From: Streptomyces sp. NBC_01283
GTDB lineage: Bacteria; Actinomycetota; Actinomycetes; Streptomycetales; Streptomycetaceae
NCBI RefSeq assembly: GCF_041435335.1
Contig: NZ_CP108430.1
Location: 248,001 to 312,000, forward strand
DNA length: 64,000 bases
Reading direction: 5' to 3'
Shown piece after piece: positions 35,795-45,503 of this stretch (positions are counted from its first letter, which is position 1; each line of letters opens with the position of its first letter). The translations under genes and the position numbers were made by a program. The notes under the pieces are model-generated. The model saw only the letters and a program-made list of their open reading frames with translations. It did no database searches and was not told the origin of the DNA.

Positions 35795-37168
35795 CTATGT
35801 CAGGTTGGCTTGATCGCTGGCCTGGAGAAGTGGAACCACCAAGTGACTGACGCAACAACAGAGGCCCCTGAGATGCCTGCGGTCGAGGCCGTGGACACGG
35901 TCGACGATCAGCTGATCGGGATGCTGGTGGACCGGGCCCGGTTCGAGGGTCTGCAGTTGACCGGCGAGGGCGGGCTGCTGCAGCAACTCACCAAGCGGGT
36001 GCTGGAGTCCGCCCTGGAGGGCGAGATCACCGGCCACCTCGGCTATGAGAAGCACGATCCGGCCGGCCGTGACAGCGGCAACTCCCGCAACGGAACTCGC
36101 TCCAAGACTGTGCTCACCGACGTCGGCCCGGTCGAGATATCCGTGCCGCGTGACGTCGAGGGCAGCTTCGAGCCGCAGATCGTCAAGAAGCGGCAGCGAC
36201 GGCTCACCGGCGTCGACGAGATGGTCTTGTCGCTCTCCGCAAAAGGGCTGACGCACGGCGAGATTTCGGCTCACCTGGCCGAGGTGTACGGCGCGAATGT
36301 GTCGAAGCAGACCATCACCACCATCACCGACAAGGTGATGGACGGCATGGCCGAATGGCAGTCTCGTCCGCTCGACCCCGTCTATCCCGTGGTGTTCGTG
36401 GACGCTATCAACGTGAAAATCCGCGATGGCCATGTGGCCAACAGGCCCATTTATGTGGCCTTGGCGGTGACCGCCGAAGGGACCCGCGACATTCTCGGGA
36501 TCTGGGCCGGCGACGGAGGAGAGGGTGCCAAGCACTGGCTTTCCGTCTTCACGGAACTCAAGAACCGCGGAGTGCAGGATGTGCTGATGCTCGTCTGCGA
36601 CGGGCTCAAGGGCCTGCCGGACGCCGTCGAGACGGTCTGGCCCCGCACGGTAGTTCAGACCTGCATCGTTCACCTTTTGCGCAACAGTTTCCGATACGTG
36701 GCCAGGCAGGACTGGGACAAGGTCGCCAAGGCCCTCAAGCCCGTATATACGGCGCCGAACGAAGCCGCAGCCACCGAGAGGTTCCTCGAGTTCAGCGACG
36801 CCTGGGGCACCAAGTGCCCGGCAGTCGTGAAGCTGTGGTCCGACGCCTGGGCCGAGTTCGTTCCCTTCCTCTCCTTCGACGTCGAAATCAGGAAGGTGAT
36901 CTGCAGCACGAATGCCATCGAGAGCGTGAACGCTCGGATCCGCAAGGCCGTTCGCGCCCGCGGGCACTTCCCGAACGAGTCCGCGGCCCTCAAGTGCGTT
37001 TACATGGCGTTGATGTCACTCGACCCGACCGGCAAGGGCCGCAAACGCTGGACCATGCGCTGGAAGGCACCCTTGAATGCCTTCCAGATCGCCTTCGAAG
37101 GCCGACTCACCCCGGCCGTGAAGTAACCATCCGAACGGGCAAGATCAACCGTTAAATTGACACACCCC
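35763..37168 (+). mobile_element. complete IS256-family element
   Basis: About 1.4 kb with imperfect inverted ends (GGGGAGTGTCTGATTAACGG on the left, GGGGTGTGTCAATTTAACGG read inward from the right). I could not see a clear target duplication at this boundary. The transposase is full length. Confidence 0.85.
35843..37126 (+). CDS. IS256-family transposase (mutator type)
   Basis: 427 residues from GTG 35843 (TTG 35810 in frame is an alternative). Domain order is normal: QLTKRVLESALEGEITGHLG, GNSRNGTRSKTVLTDVGPVE, then catalytic Asp in VVFVDAINVKIRDG, second Asp in LMLVCDGLKGLPDAV, the C/H motif VVQTCIVHLLRNS and Glu in NAIESVNARIRK. No interruption is seen, so the element may be active. It sits head-to-head with ybdK, whose start lies inside the left repeat. 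Confidence 0.92.
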   Translation: MTDATTEAPEMPAVEAVDTVDDQLIGMLVDRARFEGLQLTGEGGLLQQLTKRVLESALEGEITGHLGYEKHDPAGRDSGNSRNGTRSKTVLTDVGPVEISVPRDVEGSFEPQIVKKRQRRLTGVDEMVLSLSAKGLTHGEISAHLAEVYGANVSKQTITTITDKVMDGMAEWQSRPLDPVYPVVFVDAINVKIRDGHVANRPIYVALAVTAEGTRDILGIWAGDGGEGAKHWLSVFTELKNRGVQDVLMLVCDGLKGLPDAVETVWPRTVVQTCIVHLLRNSFRYVARQDWDKVAKALKPVYTAPNEAAATERFLEFSDAWGTKCPAVVKLWSDAWAEFVPFLSFDVEIRKVICSTNAIESVNARIRKAVRARGHFPNESAALKCVYMALMSLDPTGKGRKRWTMRWKAPLNAFQIAFEGRLTPAVK

Positions 37169-37244
37169 AGCAGGAGGCACGACTCATTTGGCTGGATCGT
37201 GTCAGCCCGGGGCTGCGGCACTCAGAGGATCTTCGGATCAGGTG

Positions 37245-37530
37245 ATGTCGAGGGTTGTCAGGGGCGGGTGGCGTAGCGGCTGTGCGTGCGCAGGCCGTTA
37301 GTGATGGTGTCGTAGCCGGTGAGGCGGAGTGCGCCGATGGCCAGTTCGCGCAGCGTGGCCGTGGCCCGGCGCCCTTCCGTGACATGAGCCGGTGCTGGCT
37401 CGACGCGATGTCCCAGAGCGTGTCGGGTACGGCGGCGATCCAAAATTCGGGCCGGGGCAGCGTGGCTGAAATGGACGCGCAGCATGTCGTTGGCTCTCCC
37501 CGCTGAGCGCGACCGGCGGGGACATCGCAA
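37245..37530 (-). pseudogene. ISAs1-family transposase C-terminal remnant
   Basis: The minus strand reads RTRHALGHRVEPAPAHVTEG, TATLRELAIGALRLTGYDTI and TNGLRTHSRYATRP, then after a one-base shift LTTLDIT. This is the usual end of ISAs1/Tn-type H repeat-associated transposases (ALRNLAIG...RPLTTLGI). The catalytic part is gone. Confidence 0.6.
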
Positions 37531-37665
37531 CGCGAGGGATCAGGAGGTGATAACCGTGTCCTCAATGCGTGCGTACGGGGACCGGCCAGGGGCGGCGGGC
37601 AGGTGCCCCTGGCCGGAGCGAGAGCGCGATGGTTCGCTTCGGGCAGGGAACCGGAGCGGACACGG

Positions 37666-38136
37666 TCAGTTGCAGGCGTGGCCCCAGCCCATGTCGGGGC
37701 GCCAGGTCTTGGTGCTCGCGGTCCCGCCCTGCTTCTTCCAGGTGAACTTCGCCTGCACCTGGAAACTGTTCGTCGGCCACCTGCACGGGTTGACCGACGA
37801 GGTGCCTGCCAGGTCTTGGGTGCTGTGCCAGCCGTCGTCGTCCTTGGCGGACTTCACCGTCAGCGTCCTGGTGCCGTTGAAGCGCAGGAGCTTCACGTCG
37901 TTGACCTTGACCGTGTAGTTGCCACCGCCGACGGTGTCGGTGATCTTCGCCCGTGCCCGGTATGTGTCGGCCTCGTCGTCCCACCATACGGTCGCACAGC
38001 GCTTGACCTGCTTGCCGTAGCACTCCCAGGTGCTGTCCGCCGACGCCATGGACGGTGTGAAGACGATCGATGCGCCCACCGCTGCGACGGTGAGCCCACC
38101 AGCCGTACCGATCCGGCCGAGTTGCTTGATCCTCAT
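37666..38136 (-). CDS. small secreted protein
   Basis: ATG 38136 follows AAGGGAACC; the much longer open frame upstream is unlikely. 156 residues with a signal peptide (MRIKQLGRIGTAGGLTVAAV... cleavage ASA|D near 33). The mature part has four cysteines (WECYGKQVKRCATVWW; NPCRWP; GWGHACN) and many Trp/Lys/Thr, suggesting a disulfide-stabilised beta-sandwich. I do not recognise the family. The divergent gene is the pentapeptide-repeat protein. Confidence 0.75.
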   Translation of the reverse strand: MRIKQLGRIGTAGGLTVAAVGASIVFTPSMASADSTWECYGKQVKRCATVWWDDEADTYRARAKITDTVGGGNYTVKVNDVKLLRFNGTRTLTVKSAKDDDGWHSTQDLAGTSSVNPCRWPTNSFQVQAKFTWKKQGGTASTKTWRPDMGWGHACN

Positions 38137-38501
38137 GAGGTTCCCTTCCAATGTCCCGCGGCGTTGGACGGCCGCCGGGTCTCCAGCGCTGGCGACGGGA
38201 ACGCTAGCCGGGAATCCGGGGTGAACCGTGAGGCGTGCGGTGCTGTTGCGCAGCCGTGACAACGTCCGGATTCGGCTGCCGCCGCCAGCCGACCGAGCCC
38301 CGGATCTTCCAGGGCGCCGGATCTTCCAGGGCGCGAGCGACGGTCGGCCAGGAGGTGACGTCTGGGCAGTACCCGGTGCGGTGGTTGGTGACTTCACTCT
38401 CAGCCCACCGGCCTGCCTTGCGAACGAAGCTGAGGTTAGCGGCGCGGTGCGGTTTGCGCGCCCCGCGTTTGGGTTCGGGCGCGGGGACGCAGCCTTCTGG
38501 G

Positions 38502-39641
38502 ATGGCGCGTAGAAGGAGAAGGCCCGCAGCGTTGCCCGGACACCTCGTGCGGGACGTGTCGCCGCCTGCGGCGCGGGGCTCCGGGGTGCGAAAACCCGGC
38601 CGGGCGTGGGTGCTTGGCGTCGGTGCGGCAGTCGTGAGCGTGTTGCTCGTCGCGCTGATCGTCGTCGTGGCGCCGCACCATCTCCTGGCTTGGGACACTG
38701 CCGACGCCCGCGTTCCGGACCGCGCGAAGGCAATCAACGACATTCGGACCACGCTGCTGCAGGGGCTGGCCGGGGTGGCATTGCTTGTTGGAGCCTTCTT
38801 CACCTGGAGGCAATTGCAGGTGACGCGGTACGGACAGCTCAGCGAGCGGTTTACCGCGGCGGTGGAGCAGTTGGGCAGCCCTAGCGTGGAGGTGCGCATC
38901 GGAGCGGTCTTCGCTCTGGAGAGGGTCGCTGTCGACTCACGGGACGATCGCGGGACCGTCGCCGAGGTGCTCTGCCTCTTCGCACAACGAAACGCACTCG
39001 CCACACCGCTCGAAGCCCGCCCCGCCCCTGGCGAGATAGCGAGAAGCGGTGAAGTGGCCCTGGCACACGCGGGTGACACCTTGCTGGTCCTGCGCTCCCC
39101 GGATGTGCACGCCGCGGTCACCGTGCTCGGCCGTGCTCCACGCCCCGAGGGGCTGACACTTCGTCTCCAGCGGGCGGACCTCCGACGCTCGATGCTGGAC
39201 CACGCGGATCTCGTCGACGCGGACCTGCACTACGCCGATCTGACGAACGTGCACCTCCAGGGGGCCCGGCTGCAACGAGTCGACCTGTCCGGAACGTGGC
39301 TGGTCAGAGCCATACTTCTGGGAGCCGACCTGCGACAGGCCTCGATGCGGTCCGTCTTGCTGTGCCACGCCCGGCTCGACGACGCCGACCTGCGCGCGGC
39401 GGACTTGAGCAATGCCGACCTGACAGCGGCCGTCATCGGTGCCGCGCGATTCGAGCTGGCTGATCTGCGCGGCGCGGTTCTGACGGGCACCGACCTGACC
39501 GGGGCGACGTTCACCAAAGCGGTGGCCGACGCCACCACGGTCTGGCCCCAGGGCTTCGACGCGGCAGCCGCCGGGGTGCTCTGCGCAGACAACGCGCCGC
39601 CGCTCCAGCCCCTGAGCTTCTTCCCGCAAGATCCCGCCTAG
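38502..39641 (+). CDS. pentapeptide-repeat membrane protein
   Basis: 379 residues from ATG 38502; no convincing ribosome site, so a later GTG near RKPGRAWVLG is possible. Two N-terminal membrane helices (VLGVGAAVVSVLLVALIVVV; LLQGLAGVALLVGAFFTWRQ) precede a conserved actinobacterial block, LSERFTAAVEQLGSPSVEVR and IGAVFALERVAVDS. A long right-handed pentapeptide solenoid follows (A(D/N)LxxADL units: DADLHYADLTNVHLQGARLQ, DDADLRAADLSNADLTAAVI). The solenoid mediates protein contacts; the function is unknown. A similar N-terminal block occurs as a remnant at 41420-41627. Confidence 0.82.
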   Translation: MARRRRRPAALPGHLVRDVSPPAARGSGVRKPGRAWVLGVGAAVVSVLLVALIVVVAPHHLLAWDTADARVPDRAKAINDIRTTLLQGLAGVALLVGAFFTWRQLQVTRYGQLSERFTAAVEQLGSPSVEVRIGAVFALERVAVDSRDDRGTVAEVLCLFAQRNALATPLEARPAPGEIARSGEVALAHAGDTLLVLRSPDVHAAVTVLGRAPRPEGLTLRLQRADLRRSMLDHADLVDADLHYADLTNVHLQGARLQRVDLSGTWLVRAILLGADLRQASMRSVLLCHARLDDADLRAADLSNADLTAAVIGAARFELADLRGAVLTGTDLTGATFTKAVADATTVWPQGFDAAAAGVLCADNAPPLQPLSFFPQDPA

Positions 39642-39768
39642 CGACGGCAGTCCTGGCGCACTTGTTGTAAGGAGGCGCCGTGCCGTAAGTAGCCCTAACA
39701 AAATGGGATGGCGGAGGTGTCCCTGCCAGGGCGAGGATCTCTCGGTACTCGCCGATGAAGGGACAGCT

Positions 39769-40197
39769 GTGGACGACAATGTTCCGAGAGAGCTCATCTC
39801 TCTTGCTGATGACGAGGGGAACAGCGTCACCGTCAACGTTCTGGGGCGTGATCCCAGGTGGTCCGCCGGGCTGCAAGCCGAGATCGTGGTCAGGACACCT
39901 TTCGTATCCGGCCGTGTTGACCTGGCTCTGTACACCTCGAGACTGGAGAGCTGGGCGGATGCGCTGACCAGGCTCAAGGACGGCGAGGATGTCGCCTGGA
40001 TGGAGATGAGCAGTGGGCCGTCGATCTTCATCCAACTCACCGGCGAGCGTGACTGTCCGGAGGTGGTCGTGGAGGACGAGTCAGGGTCCATGGTCACCGT
40101 TCGGGTGCCGCTCGTGCCGCCGGACGACTGGATTACTGACCACCAACAGCGTCTGCAGCAGGTGATGAAGCACTGGGTTCCGCTCCTGTCAGCGTAG
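39769..40197 (+). CDS. DUF5959 family protein
   Basis: GTG 39769 follows GAAGGGAC; 142 residues. Blocks ELISLADDEGNSVTVNVLGR, FVSGRVDLALYTSRLESWAD, ERDCPEVVVEDESGSMVTVR and the final DDWITDHQQRLQQVMKHW match the DUF5959 proteins common in Streptomyces. Function unknown. The 3' end overlaps, on the other strand, the end of an IS5-type transposase frame by nine bases. Confidence 0.75.
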   Translation: MDDNVPRELISLADDEGNSVTVNVLGRDPRWSAGLQAEIVVRTPFVSGRVDLALYTSRLESWADALTRLKDGEDVAWMEMSSGPSIFIQLTGERDCPEVVVEDESGSMVTVRVPLVPPDDWITDHQQRLQQVMKHWVPLLSA

Positions 40198-41023
40198 GGA
40201 GACAAGCCTCCGCCAGCAGATGAGTGCGCATCCAAGGGCGCGGAAAGCATCGTGGATGTCGTCGCGTATCTCCCAGCGGATCCGCAGGCGGCGGAACCGG
40301 TGCAGGTGAGCGAACGCGCGTTCCACGATCCAGCGTTGGGTGCCCAGGCCAGAGCCGTGCTCGGTGCCCCGGCGGGCGATGACCGGCTTCACGGCGAGGT
40401 CCCAGACGAGCCGGCGGTACTTGTCGTGGTCGTAACCGCGGTCCCCGAGTACGACGTCCGGGCGGCGCCGCGGCCGGCCGCGCTTGCCGCGCACGGGCGG
40501 GGACTGCCTGAAGCAGTGGGATGAGCTGGGTGGCGTCGTTGCGGTTGCCGCCGGTCAGGGTGACCGCGAGCGGGATGCCAGTGGCATCGGTGATCAGATG
40601 ATGCTTGCTGCCCGTCTTACCCCCGGTCAACGGGGCTTCGTCCCGTCTTGGAGCTCCCTTAAGCGCGCGGATGTGGGAGCCGTCGACCGCGGCCCGGGAG
40701 AAGTCCCGGGCGCCCGCGCTACGGAGCTTGGCGAGGAGGACCTCGTGCAGCCGGGGCCACACACCGGACGCAGTCCACTCGGCCAGGCGCCGCCAGCACG
40801 TCATCCCCGAACCGAAGCCGAGTTCCTGCGGCAGATGTTCCCAGGCGATCCCGGTCTGCAGCACGAACAGGATGCCCTGGGACACCAGCCGATCCGGATG
40901 CCGCTTCCGCCCGGGATGGCAAGCTCGGCGCTCCACCTTCGGCAGCAGCGGCTCGACCACCGCCCATAACTCGTCATCGAATTCCCACGCCTTCGGCCGA
41001 GCCACCCCGCACCCCCGGCTCAA
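40189..41023 (-). pseudogene. IS5-family transposase (second subgroup), frameshifted
   Basis: The first frame gives FDDELWAVVEPLLPKVERRA, QTGIAWEHLPQELGFGSGMT, VDGSHIRALKG (first Asp) and TLTGGNRNDATQLIPLLQAV. It then leaves phase at a C-run near 40510. The rest is in another frame: GRPRRRPDVVLGDRGYDHDK (second Asp) and RWIVERAFAHLHRFRRLRIR (Glu), to WRRLVSLR. One extra C explains the shift; programmed frameshifting or a read error are alternatives. It differs clearly from the IS5 copies at 3567, 24332 and 34086. Confidence 0.8.
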
Positions 41024-41419
41024 CGGCCCCGGAGTGATCCAACCATCTCGAAGATCATCTCGTTAGGAGTTCAAAGCGCAACCCCCTTTCTCCGTGCGGG
41101 TGACCTGGTCGAGCTGGGTCCGGGAAGTCCGACTCAGAAGCTGGGCGAACAGCAAGAGAAGAAGGCCCGCGACGCGGGTGGTGGTGTCGAGTCCGCCTCC
41201 CTTCACGGGCCGGAGGACGTGGGCCCATCATTGATCTTGCTTGATAGGCCCATCGACGCATCCTTGGGCGGGATCGGGACACAGTGAGCATGACGGTTTC
41301 GTACTGACCAGACCAGGAAGGTCCGGACGGGATAACAGACCCAGATGTCGGTGGCCAGCCAGTCGTCGATGTCGCGCTGGGCGCAGGTGGCCAGGTTGCA
41401 CCCGGCGGACTTCGCGTGA

Positions 41420-41627
41420 CATCGACGGCACACTGCGCGAGGCCACGCGTCTGCACACGGAACGATCACCGTCGCCGTATCCCAGCTCGGCGACGACTCA
41501 GCCGTTATCCGCCTCGGCGGAGCCCATGCTCTGTCTGGGCTCGCCGACGGCGCCCCCACCAGAGAACTTCGCCAGAATTGCATCGACGTCTTCGGCCTCG
41601 CCACCGCAGGCGTCCGTCTCGCTTGAC
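41420..41627 (+). pseudogene. fragment of a pentapeptide-protein-like N-terminal domain
   Basis: IDGTLREATRLHTE, then after a one-base shift RITVAVSQLGDDSAVIRLGG, AHALSGLADGAPTREL and RQNCIDVFGLATAGVRLA, then a stop. This is the same block as LSERFTAAVEQLGSPSVEVR in the 38502 gene. The membrane part and C-terminal repeats are missing. Confidence 0.6.
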
Positions 41628-41637
41628 CTTTTGCGCG

Positions 41638-42540
41638 TCAGTCCGGCAGCCAGTGCAGCTCGTGCGCCAGGGTTTTGGCGACGGCGCGGATGCGGCGGTG
41701 CAGCGGCGACTGCTCGCTTGGGAGGACCAGGTGGATCGTCAGGCTGGGCGCGCCTCGCAGCGGTCGCCAGGTGAGACCGGCCGGTTGTGCCGTGGCCGCG
41801 GCTTCTCCGGCCGGGGCGAGGGTGAGCCCGTCGCGCAGGTCGCGCTGAGACAGGTCGAAAGAGACCGCGGACGTGTGGAATCGGGGGTGTGGTCGGGTGT
41901 CCTGGAACAGTGCGGACAGCTGATCGTGGATCACGGGGTTGGTCGCACGGGCCGGGAGTCGCAGCGGATACGCGGCCGCGTCGGCGATCTCGATCTCCGG
42001 GTGTTCGGCCAGCGGATGGTGCTGCGCCAGCTGGACCCCGATGCGCGCACGCCGCAGCAGGGACCGGCGCACGCCACGGCCCGGCTGTTCACCGCGGGTG
42101 ATCCCGGCATCAATGCGGCCCTCGGCGACCGCGGGGGAGATCTCCGGTGTCGCCATCGGGACCGCGGCGACCTCGAGTCCGCTGTTGCCGCGCATCAGCC
42201 TGTCCACCAGGGCGGGTGCCGTCTCGGCCCCGGCGCTGAGGCTGTATCCGATGCGCAGCGTGCCCAGTTCACCGGCTGCCGCACTCCGGGCGGTGTCCCA
42301 TGCCCGGTCCAGCGCCGCCAGCGCGGGCGGCGCGGACTCCGCCAAAGCCGCACCGGCCGTGGTCAACGCGACGCTACGCGTGTTGCGGACCAGCAGGGCT
42401 GCACCGAGTTCCGCTTCCAATCGGCGTATCCGGGAGCTGAGTGCGGGCTGTGCGATACCGATGCAAGCGGCCGCGCGGGTGAAGTTCAACTCCTGCGCCA
42501 GCACCAGGAAGTACCGCAGGCTCACCGTGTCCGGCGCCAC
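41638..42540 (-). CDS. LysR-family regulator
   Basis: GTG 42540 is preceded by an excellent GGGAGGGAAC site, giving 300 residues; the ATG upstream lacks one. The N-terminal winged helix is SLRYFLVLAQELNFTRAAAC and IGIAQPALSSRIRRLEAELG, with a two-lobed effector domain after residue 90. It is divergent from the DUF1330 gene at 42725 with about 185 bp between, so this is the likely target. Inducer unknown. Confidence 0.9.
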   Translation of the reverse strand: MAPDTVSLRYFLVLAQELNFTRAAACIGIAQPALSSRIRRLEAELGAALLVRNTRSVALTTAGAALAESAPPALAALDRAWDTARSAAAGELGTLRIGYSLSAGAETAPALVDRLMRGNSGLEVAAVPMATPEISPAVAEGRIDAGITRGEQPGRGVRRSLLRRARIGVQLAQHHPLAEHPEIEIADAAAYPLRLPARATNPVIHDQLSALFQDTRPHPRFHTSAVSFDLSQRDLRDGLTLAPAGEAAATAQPAGLTWRPLRGAPSLTIHLVLPSEQSPLHRRIRAVAKTLAHELHWLPD

Positions 42541-42724
42541 GTTCCCTCCCTGCCGATTGATAACGATCCGTTCTGAGCCTAGCCCGTACCAGTCTTTCCC
42601 TCGACCGCATATCAAGCCCTAACCTGCGCCTATGGCGATTCAACTGCCCGCAATGCCCGTCGCCGGGATCGATCTGCGTGTCCATTCGACGTCGGACGTG
42701 TCGGGCCGCACACAGGAGGTTTCC

Positions 42725-43030
42725 ATGGCTAAGGGTTACTGGGTCAGTGTCTACCCCTCCGATTCCGGTCCCGAGGGGCTGGCTGCCTACGACAAGCTGG
42801 CCGGTCCGGCTGTGCAGGCTGGAGGCGGGCGCCTCCTGTCCCTCCTCCCGTCCCGTGGCGGTCGAGTCGTCGCCCACGAGGCCGGAATCACGCAACGCGT
42901 CGTTCTGATCGAGTTCGACAGCTTTGAACAGGCCGTCGCGGCATACGAGAGCGAGGCGTACCAGAAGGCGCTGGTGGCCCTCCCCGACGGCTTCGAGCGC
43001 GACTTCCGCATCATCGAAGGCATCGGCTGA
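42725..43030 (+). CDS. DUF1330-like small protein
   Basis: ATG 42725 follows AGGAGG at ideal spacing; 101 residues. AKGYWVSVYPSDSGPEGLAA, PSRGGRVVAHEAGITQRVVL and IEFDSFEQAVAAYESEAYQK form the ferredoxin-like dimeric fold of DUF1330. Biochemistry unknown. Probably controlled by the divergent LysR protein. The 300 bases after it hold no gene. Confidence 0.85.
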   Translation: MAKGYWVSVYPSDSGPEGLAAYDKLAGPAVQAGGGRLLSLLPSRGGRVVAHEAGITQRVVLIEFDSFEQAVAAYESEAYQKALVALPDGFERDFRIIEGIG

Positions 43031-43332
43031 CTGGAGGGCCCAGCCATCGCTGAGCATCTGTCACCTGATACGCACACGGTGCTGAACGACGACTCACGAG
43101 ACTGTTCGAAGCCATGCCCCGCGTCCCAGTTCGTCCTGGACGTCTTCGACGGCCTGATCCCTGTCGGGCGGATCCAAGAAGCGACACGACATCCGGGCCA
43201 GCTCGCCTGTCCCGCTGACCTCGTCGACGAAACTCATCCTCGCCCGAAGCGGACCACGAACCGTTTCTCACACGACAGATCGGTCCAGCGAACACAAGGC
43301 TTCGATGAACCGCTCCGGGATCGGTGGAGGCT

Positions 43333-43905
43333 CTATGCGTTGACTCCGGCTACCGGTTGGGGCTGGTGTTGAGCGTAGTGGTTGGTTTCGTGCTCGTGGG
43401 GCGGGATGTCACCGATCGCGCTGTGGAGGCGCTGGTTGTTGAACCAGTCGACCCATTCCGCAGTGCCGAGTTCGACGTCGGCGAGGCCGTGCCAGGGCTT
43501 GCGGGGTTTGATCAGCTCCGTTTTGTAGAGGCCGATCTGGGACTCCATGAGCGCGTTGTCCAAGGGGTCACCGACGGTGCCGATCGAGGCGTCGATGCCG
43601 GCCTCGAGTAGGTGTGCGGTCAACGCGAAAGGCGTGTACCGGCTGCCCGCGTCCGAATGATGAACCAGCCCTGGGCCAGCAGGAGTTCCGGCCCGGTCTC
43701 GGCGCCACAACGCCATGTCGAGGACGTCGAGGACGAGCTTGGCCCGCTTGCTGGTGGCGGCGGACCAGCCGACGACCGCCCGGGAGAAGACGTCCACGAC
43801 GAACGCAACGTAGACGATCCCGGGCCAGGTGGGGACATAGGTGAAGTCCGCGACCCATCGCTCGTTCGATCGGGATGCGGTGAAGTCGCGTACGTTGAGC
43901 TGGAG
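43333..43905 (-). pseudogene. IS3-family transposase (orfB) C-terminal remnant
   Basis: In one frame: MDVFSRAVVGWSAATSKRAK, VHHSDAGSRYTPFALTAHLL (second Asp), DNALMESQIGLYKTELIKPR (Glu) and WVDWFNNQRLHSAIGDIPPH. The preceding block NVRDFTASRSNERWVADFTY, with the first Asp, is readable up to about 43905 in another frame. The N-terminal part and orfA are absent. Confidence 0.8.
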
Positions 43906-43917
43906 CGCCCGTGCGAA

Positions 43918-44076
43918 TCAGTTCTGGGAGCGGTTCAGGATGATGCCGTGCTTCGCCGCGAAGTCCCGGTCGATGATCCTGGGACGGGACTGCTCGTCGT
44001 GCTCTTTGACGAACGCCAGGTGCTCGGTTGGGTCCTCGGGTAGAACTTTCTCGGGGCCATCCGCGACGTTGCCCAT
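43918..44076 (-). CDS. small unrecognised ORF
   Basis: 52 residues: MGNVADGPEKVLPEDPTEHL, AFVKEHDEQSRPRIIDRDFA, AKHGIILNRSQN. Charged and soluble, unlike the noise frames nearby, but with GGGAGG too close to the ATG and no family match that I know. It may be the end of a decayed longer gene (the frame is open to 44334). No gene is seen between 44077 and 44267. Confidence 0.3.
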   Translation of the reverse strand: MGNVADGPEKVLPEDPTEHLAFVKEHDEQSRPRIIDRDFAAKHGIILNRSQN

Positions 44077-44267
44077 GCCTCCCAGCAGCTGAAGTCTCAG
44101 CGGCGTAGGACAGGTTCTCACCGTTTGGTTTGCCGCATCGGCGAGATGCCCTGCGGGCGAGGCGGGGCTCGACCGCCGCAGCCGCCAGTTCGAAACTGGT
44201 AGTACGTCATTTGCCGCCCTTTGAGGGGTATTTGTGCTCCAAAATTGCGCCCGGGCCCGCTGAGGAA

Positions 44268-44606
44268 CTACTTCCACACGACGGCCACGATGGCCGCGGC
44301 CGCCGTGAGCGACCCCACGGCGTAGAAGGCCCACGGTTGTTTGTTGCGCATGCCCACTAGGGCGGCCACTGCCACCAGAGCGTCCAGCGCCAGTTTCACG
44401 CCCATCTTTGCGTCAACGACCGGCAGGTCCAGGGATATTCGGGTCCAGATGAGTCCTGCACCGGTGACCAGTTGGACGACCGCGCTGCTCGCCATGTAGC
44501 TACCGGTCACCGGGTCCTTGGCGCGCAGTTGGAAGAAGACGCCGCCCATGAGCGCGGCGAATCCGAAGAGGTGGAAGACGAGGAACACATACCGAAGGAT
44601 CTCCAT
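44268..44606 (-). CDS. small four-helix membrane protein
   Basis: 112 residues from MEILRYVFLVFHLFG. Helices at about 3-22, 37-55, 66-86 and 92-110 (VGMRNKQPWAFYAVGSLTAA). The H-x-x-G-F-A-A-L-M-G pattern in helix 1 recalls short CopD/DUF2231-like integral proteins, but the family is not certain. The neighbours give no functional hint. About 580 bp upstream (44607-45185) hold no supported gene. Confidence 0.7.
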   Translation of the reverse strand: MEILRYVFLVFHLFGFAALMGGVFFQLRAKDPVTGSYMASSAVVQLVTGAGLIWTRISLDLPVVDAKMGVKLALDALVAVAALVGMRNKQPWAFYAVGSLTAAAAIVAVVWK

Positions 44607-45185
44607 ACCGGCGATCTTGCTACAGGTGCAGAGCAAATGGACGATCCTTTTCACCGGAACTCTAAGACCCTCGCACCACCCTCCCGACCGTCATCGCCAT
44701 GGTCCGACGCTGTGAACCGCGCGGGATGCTGCTCGACGTCGTCCGCGATGTCCCTGCGGCAGTCTTTCAGCGTGGCTGGTGCCCTGCGTTCGACGAGGAC
44801 GGGGACGGAAGCACCGTATGGGGCGATGTGCGAGCGAGGTGTGGTCGGCGACGGCTGCTGGTTCGATCTCGGCAGGCGATCGGGTCCTGTCCTTCCTGCG
44901 TCTCCTGCCCAAGTTCGCCTCAGCCGAAAACGCAGTTCGCGGCCATGGACGGCCGGACGCCCCACCTCCGCAGCGAAACTGTCAGACAACCAGCCCCCAT
45001 GGGTGCCCGCATCAAGCTCTCCCCCACCCCCAGCACAGGCCGGCCGACGGGTCTCTACGCCTTGTTCCTGTGCGGCTCCCGCGCCCGGACTACAACGTCC
45101 GTGTCACCCGCCACCCGCAGGGGCGGCGCCCTCCCGCCAGGCCCGCGCCGCACTTGGTGTGGGCCCAGACGCAGTCAGGATCGAA

Positions 45186-45467
45186 GTGTTCGGACTGAGC
45201 GAAATAGCGATCATCCTCACCGTCGTCATCCTCGTCTTCGGTGCCAAGAATCTCCCCGAACTGGCGCGCTCCGCAGGCAAGTCGGCCCGCATCCTCAATG
45301 CCGAGTCCAAGGCCATGAAGGAAAAGGAGAACAGGAGCAAGCCGCCGTCGGCGGGCAGGCAGCACCGCCACCCCAAGTTCTGCACGGAGAGGTCATCCCG
45401 CCGCCTGCGCCGAGGCCCGACTCCAGGCAGTCGCACCAGGGCGGCCCGCGCTAGAAGCGCATCCTGA
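45186..45467 (+). CDS. TatA/E-like twin-arginine translocase subunit, C-terminus altered
   Basis: GTG 45186 has AGGA at correct spacing. MFGLSEIAIILTVVILVFGA KNLPELARSAGKSARILNAE is the TatA membrane helix, the FGAKNLPELARS hinge and the amphipathic helix. After about residue 55 the frame turns basic (RQHRHPKFCTERSSRRLRR), whereas another frame reads LHGEVIPPPAPRPDS, the usual acidic/Pro-rich TatA tail. A frameshift near 45355 is likely. It is an extra tatA copy away from tatC; it may be non-essential. (Residues before and after the space are contiguous.). Confidence 0.75.
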   Translation: MFGLSEIAIILTVVILVFGAKNLPELARSAGKSARILNAESKAMKEKENRSKPPSAGRQHRHPKFCTERSSRRLRRGPTPGSRTRAARARSAS

Positions 45468-45503
45468 GCGTGGGCCTGCTGACGCTGGTCGGGGCCAGGG
45501 GTG

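Noticed and set aside
41203..41450. Possible tyrosine-recombinase remnant on the minus strand (CAQRDIDDWLATD...)
   Set aside because: The similarity is a single short block without catalytic residues, so I do not list it as a gene.
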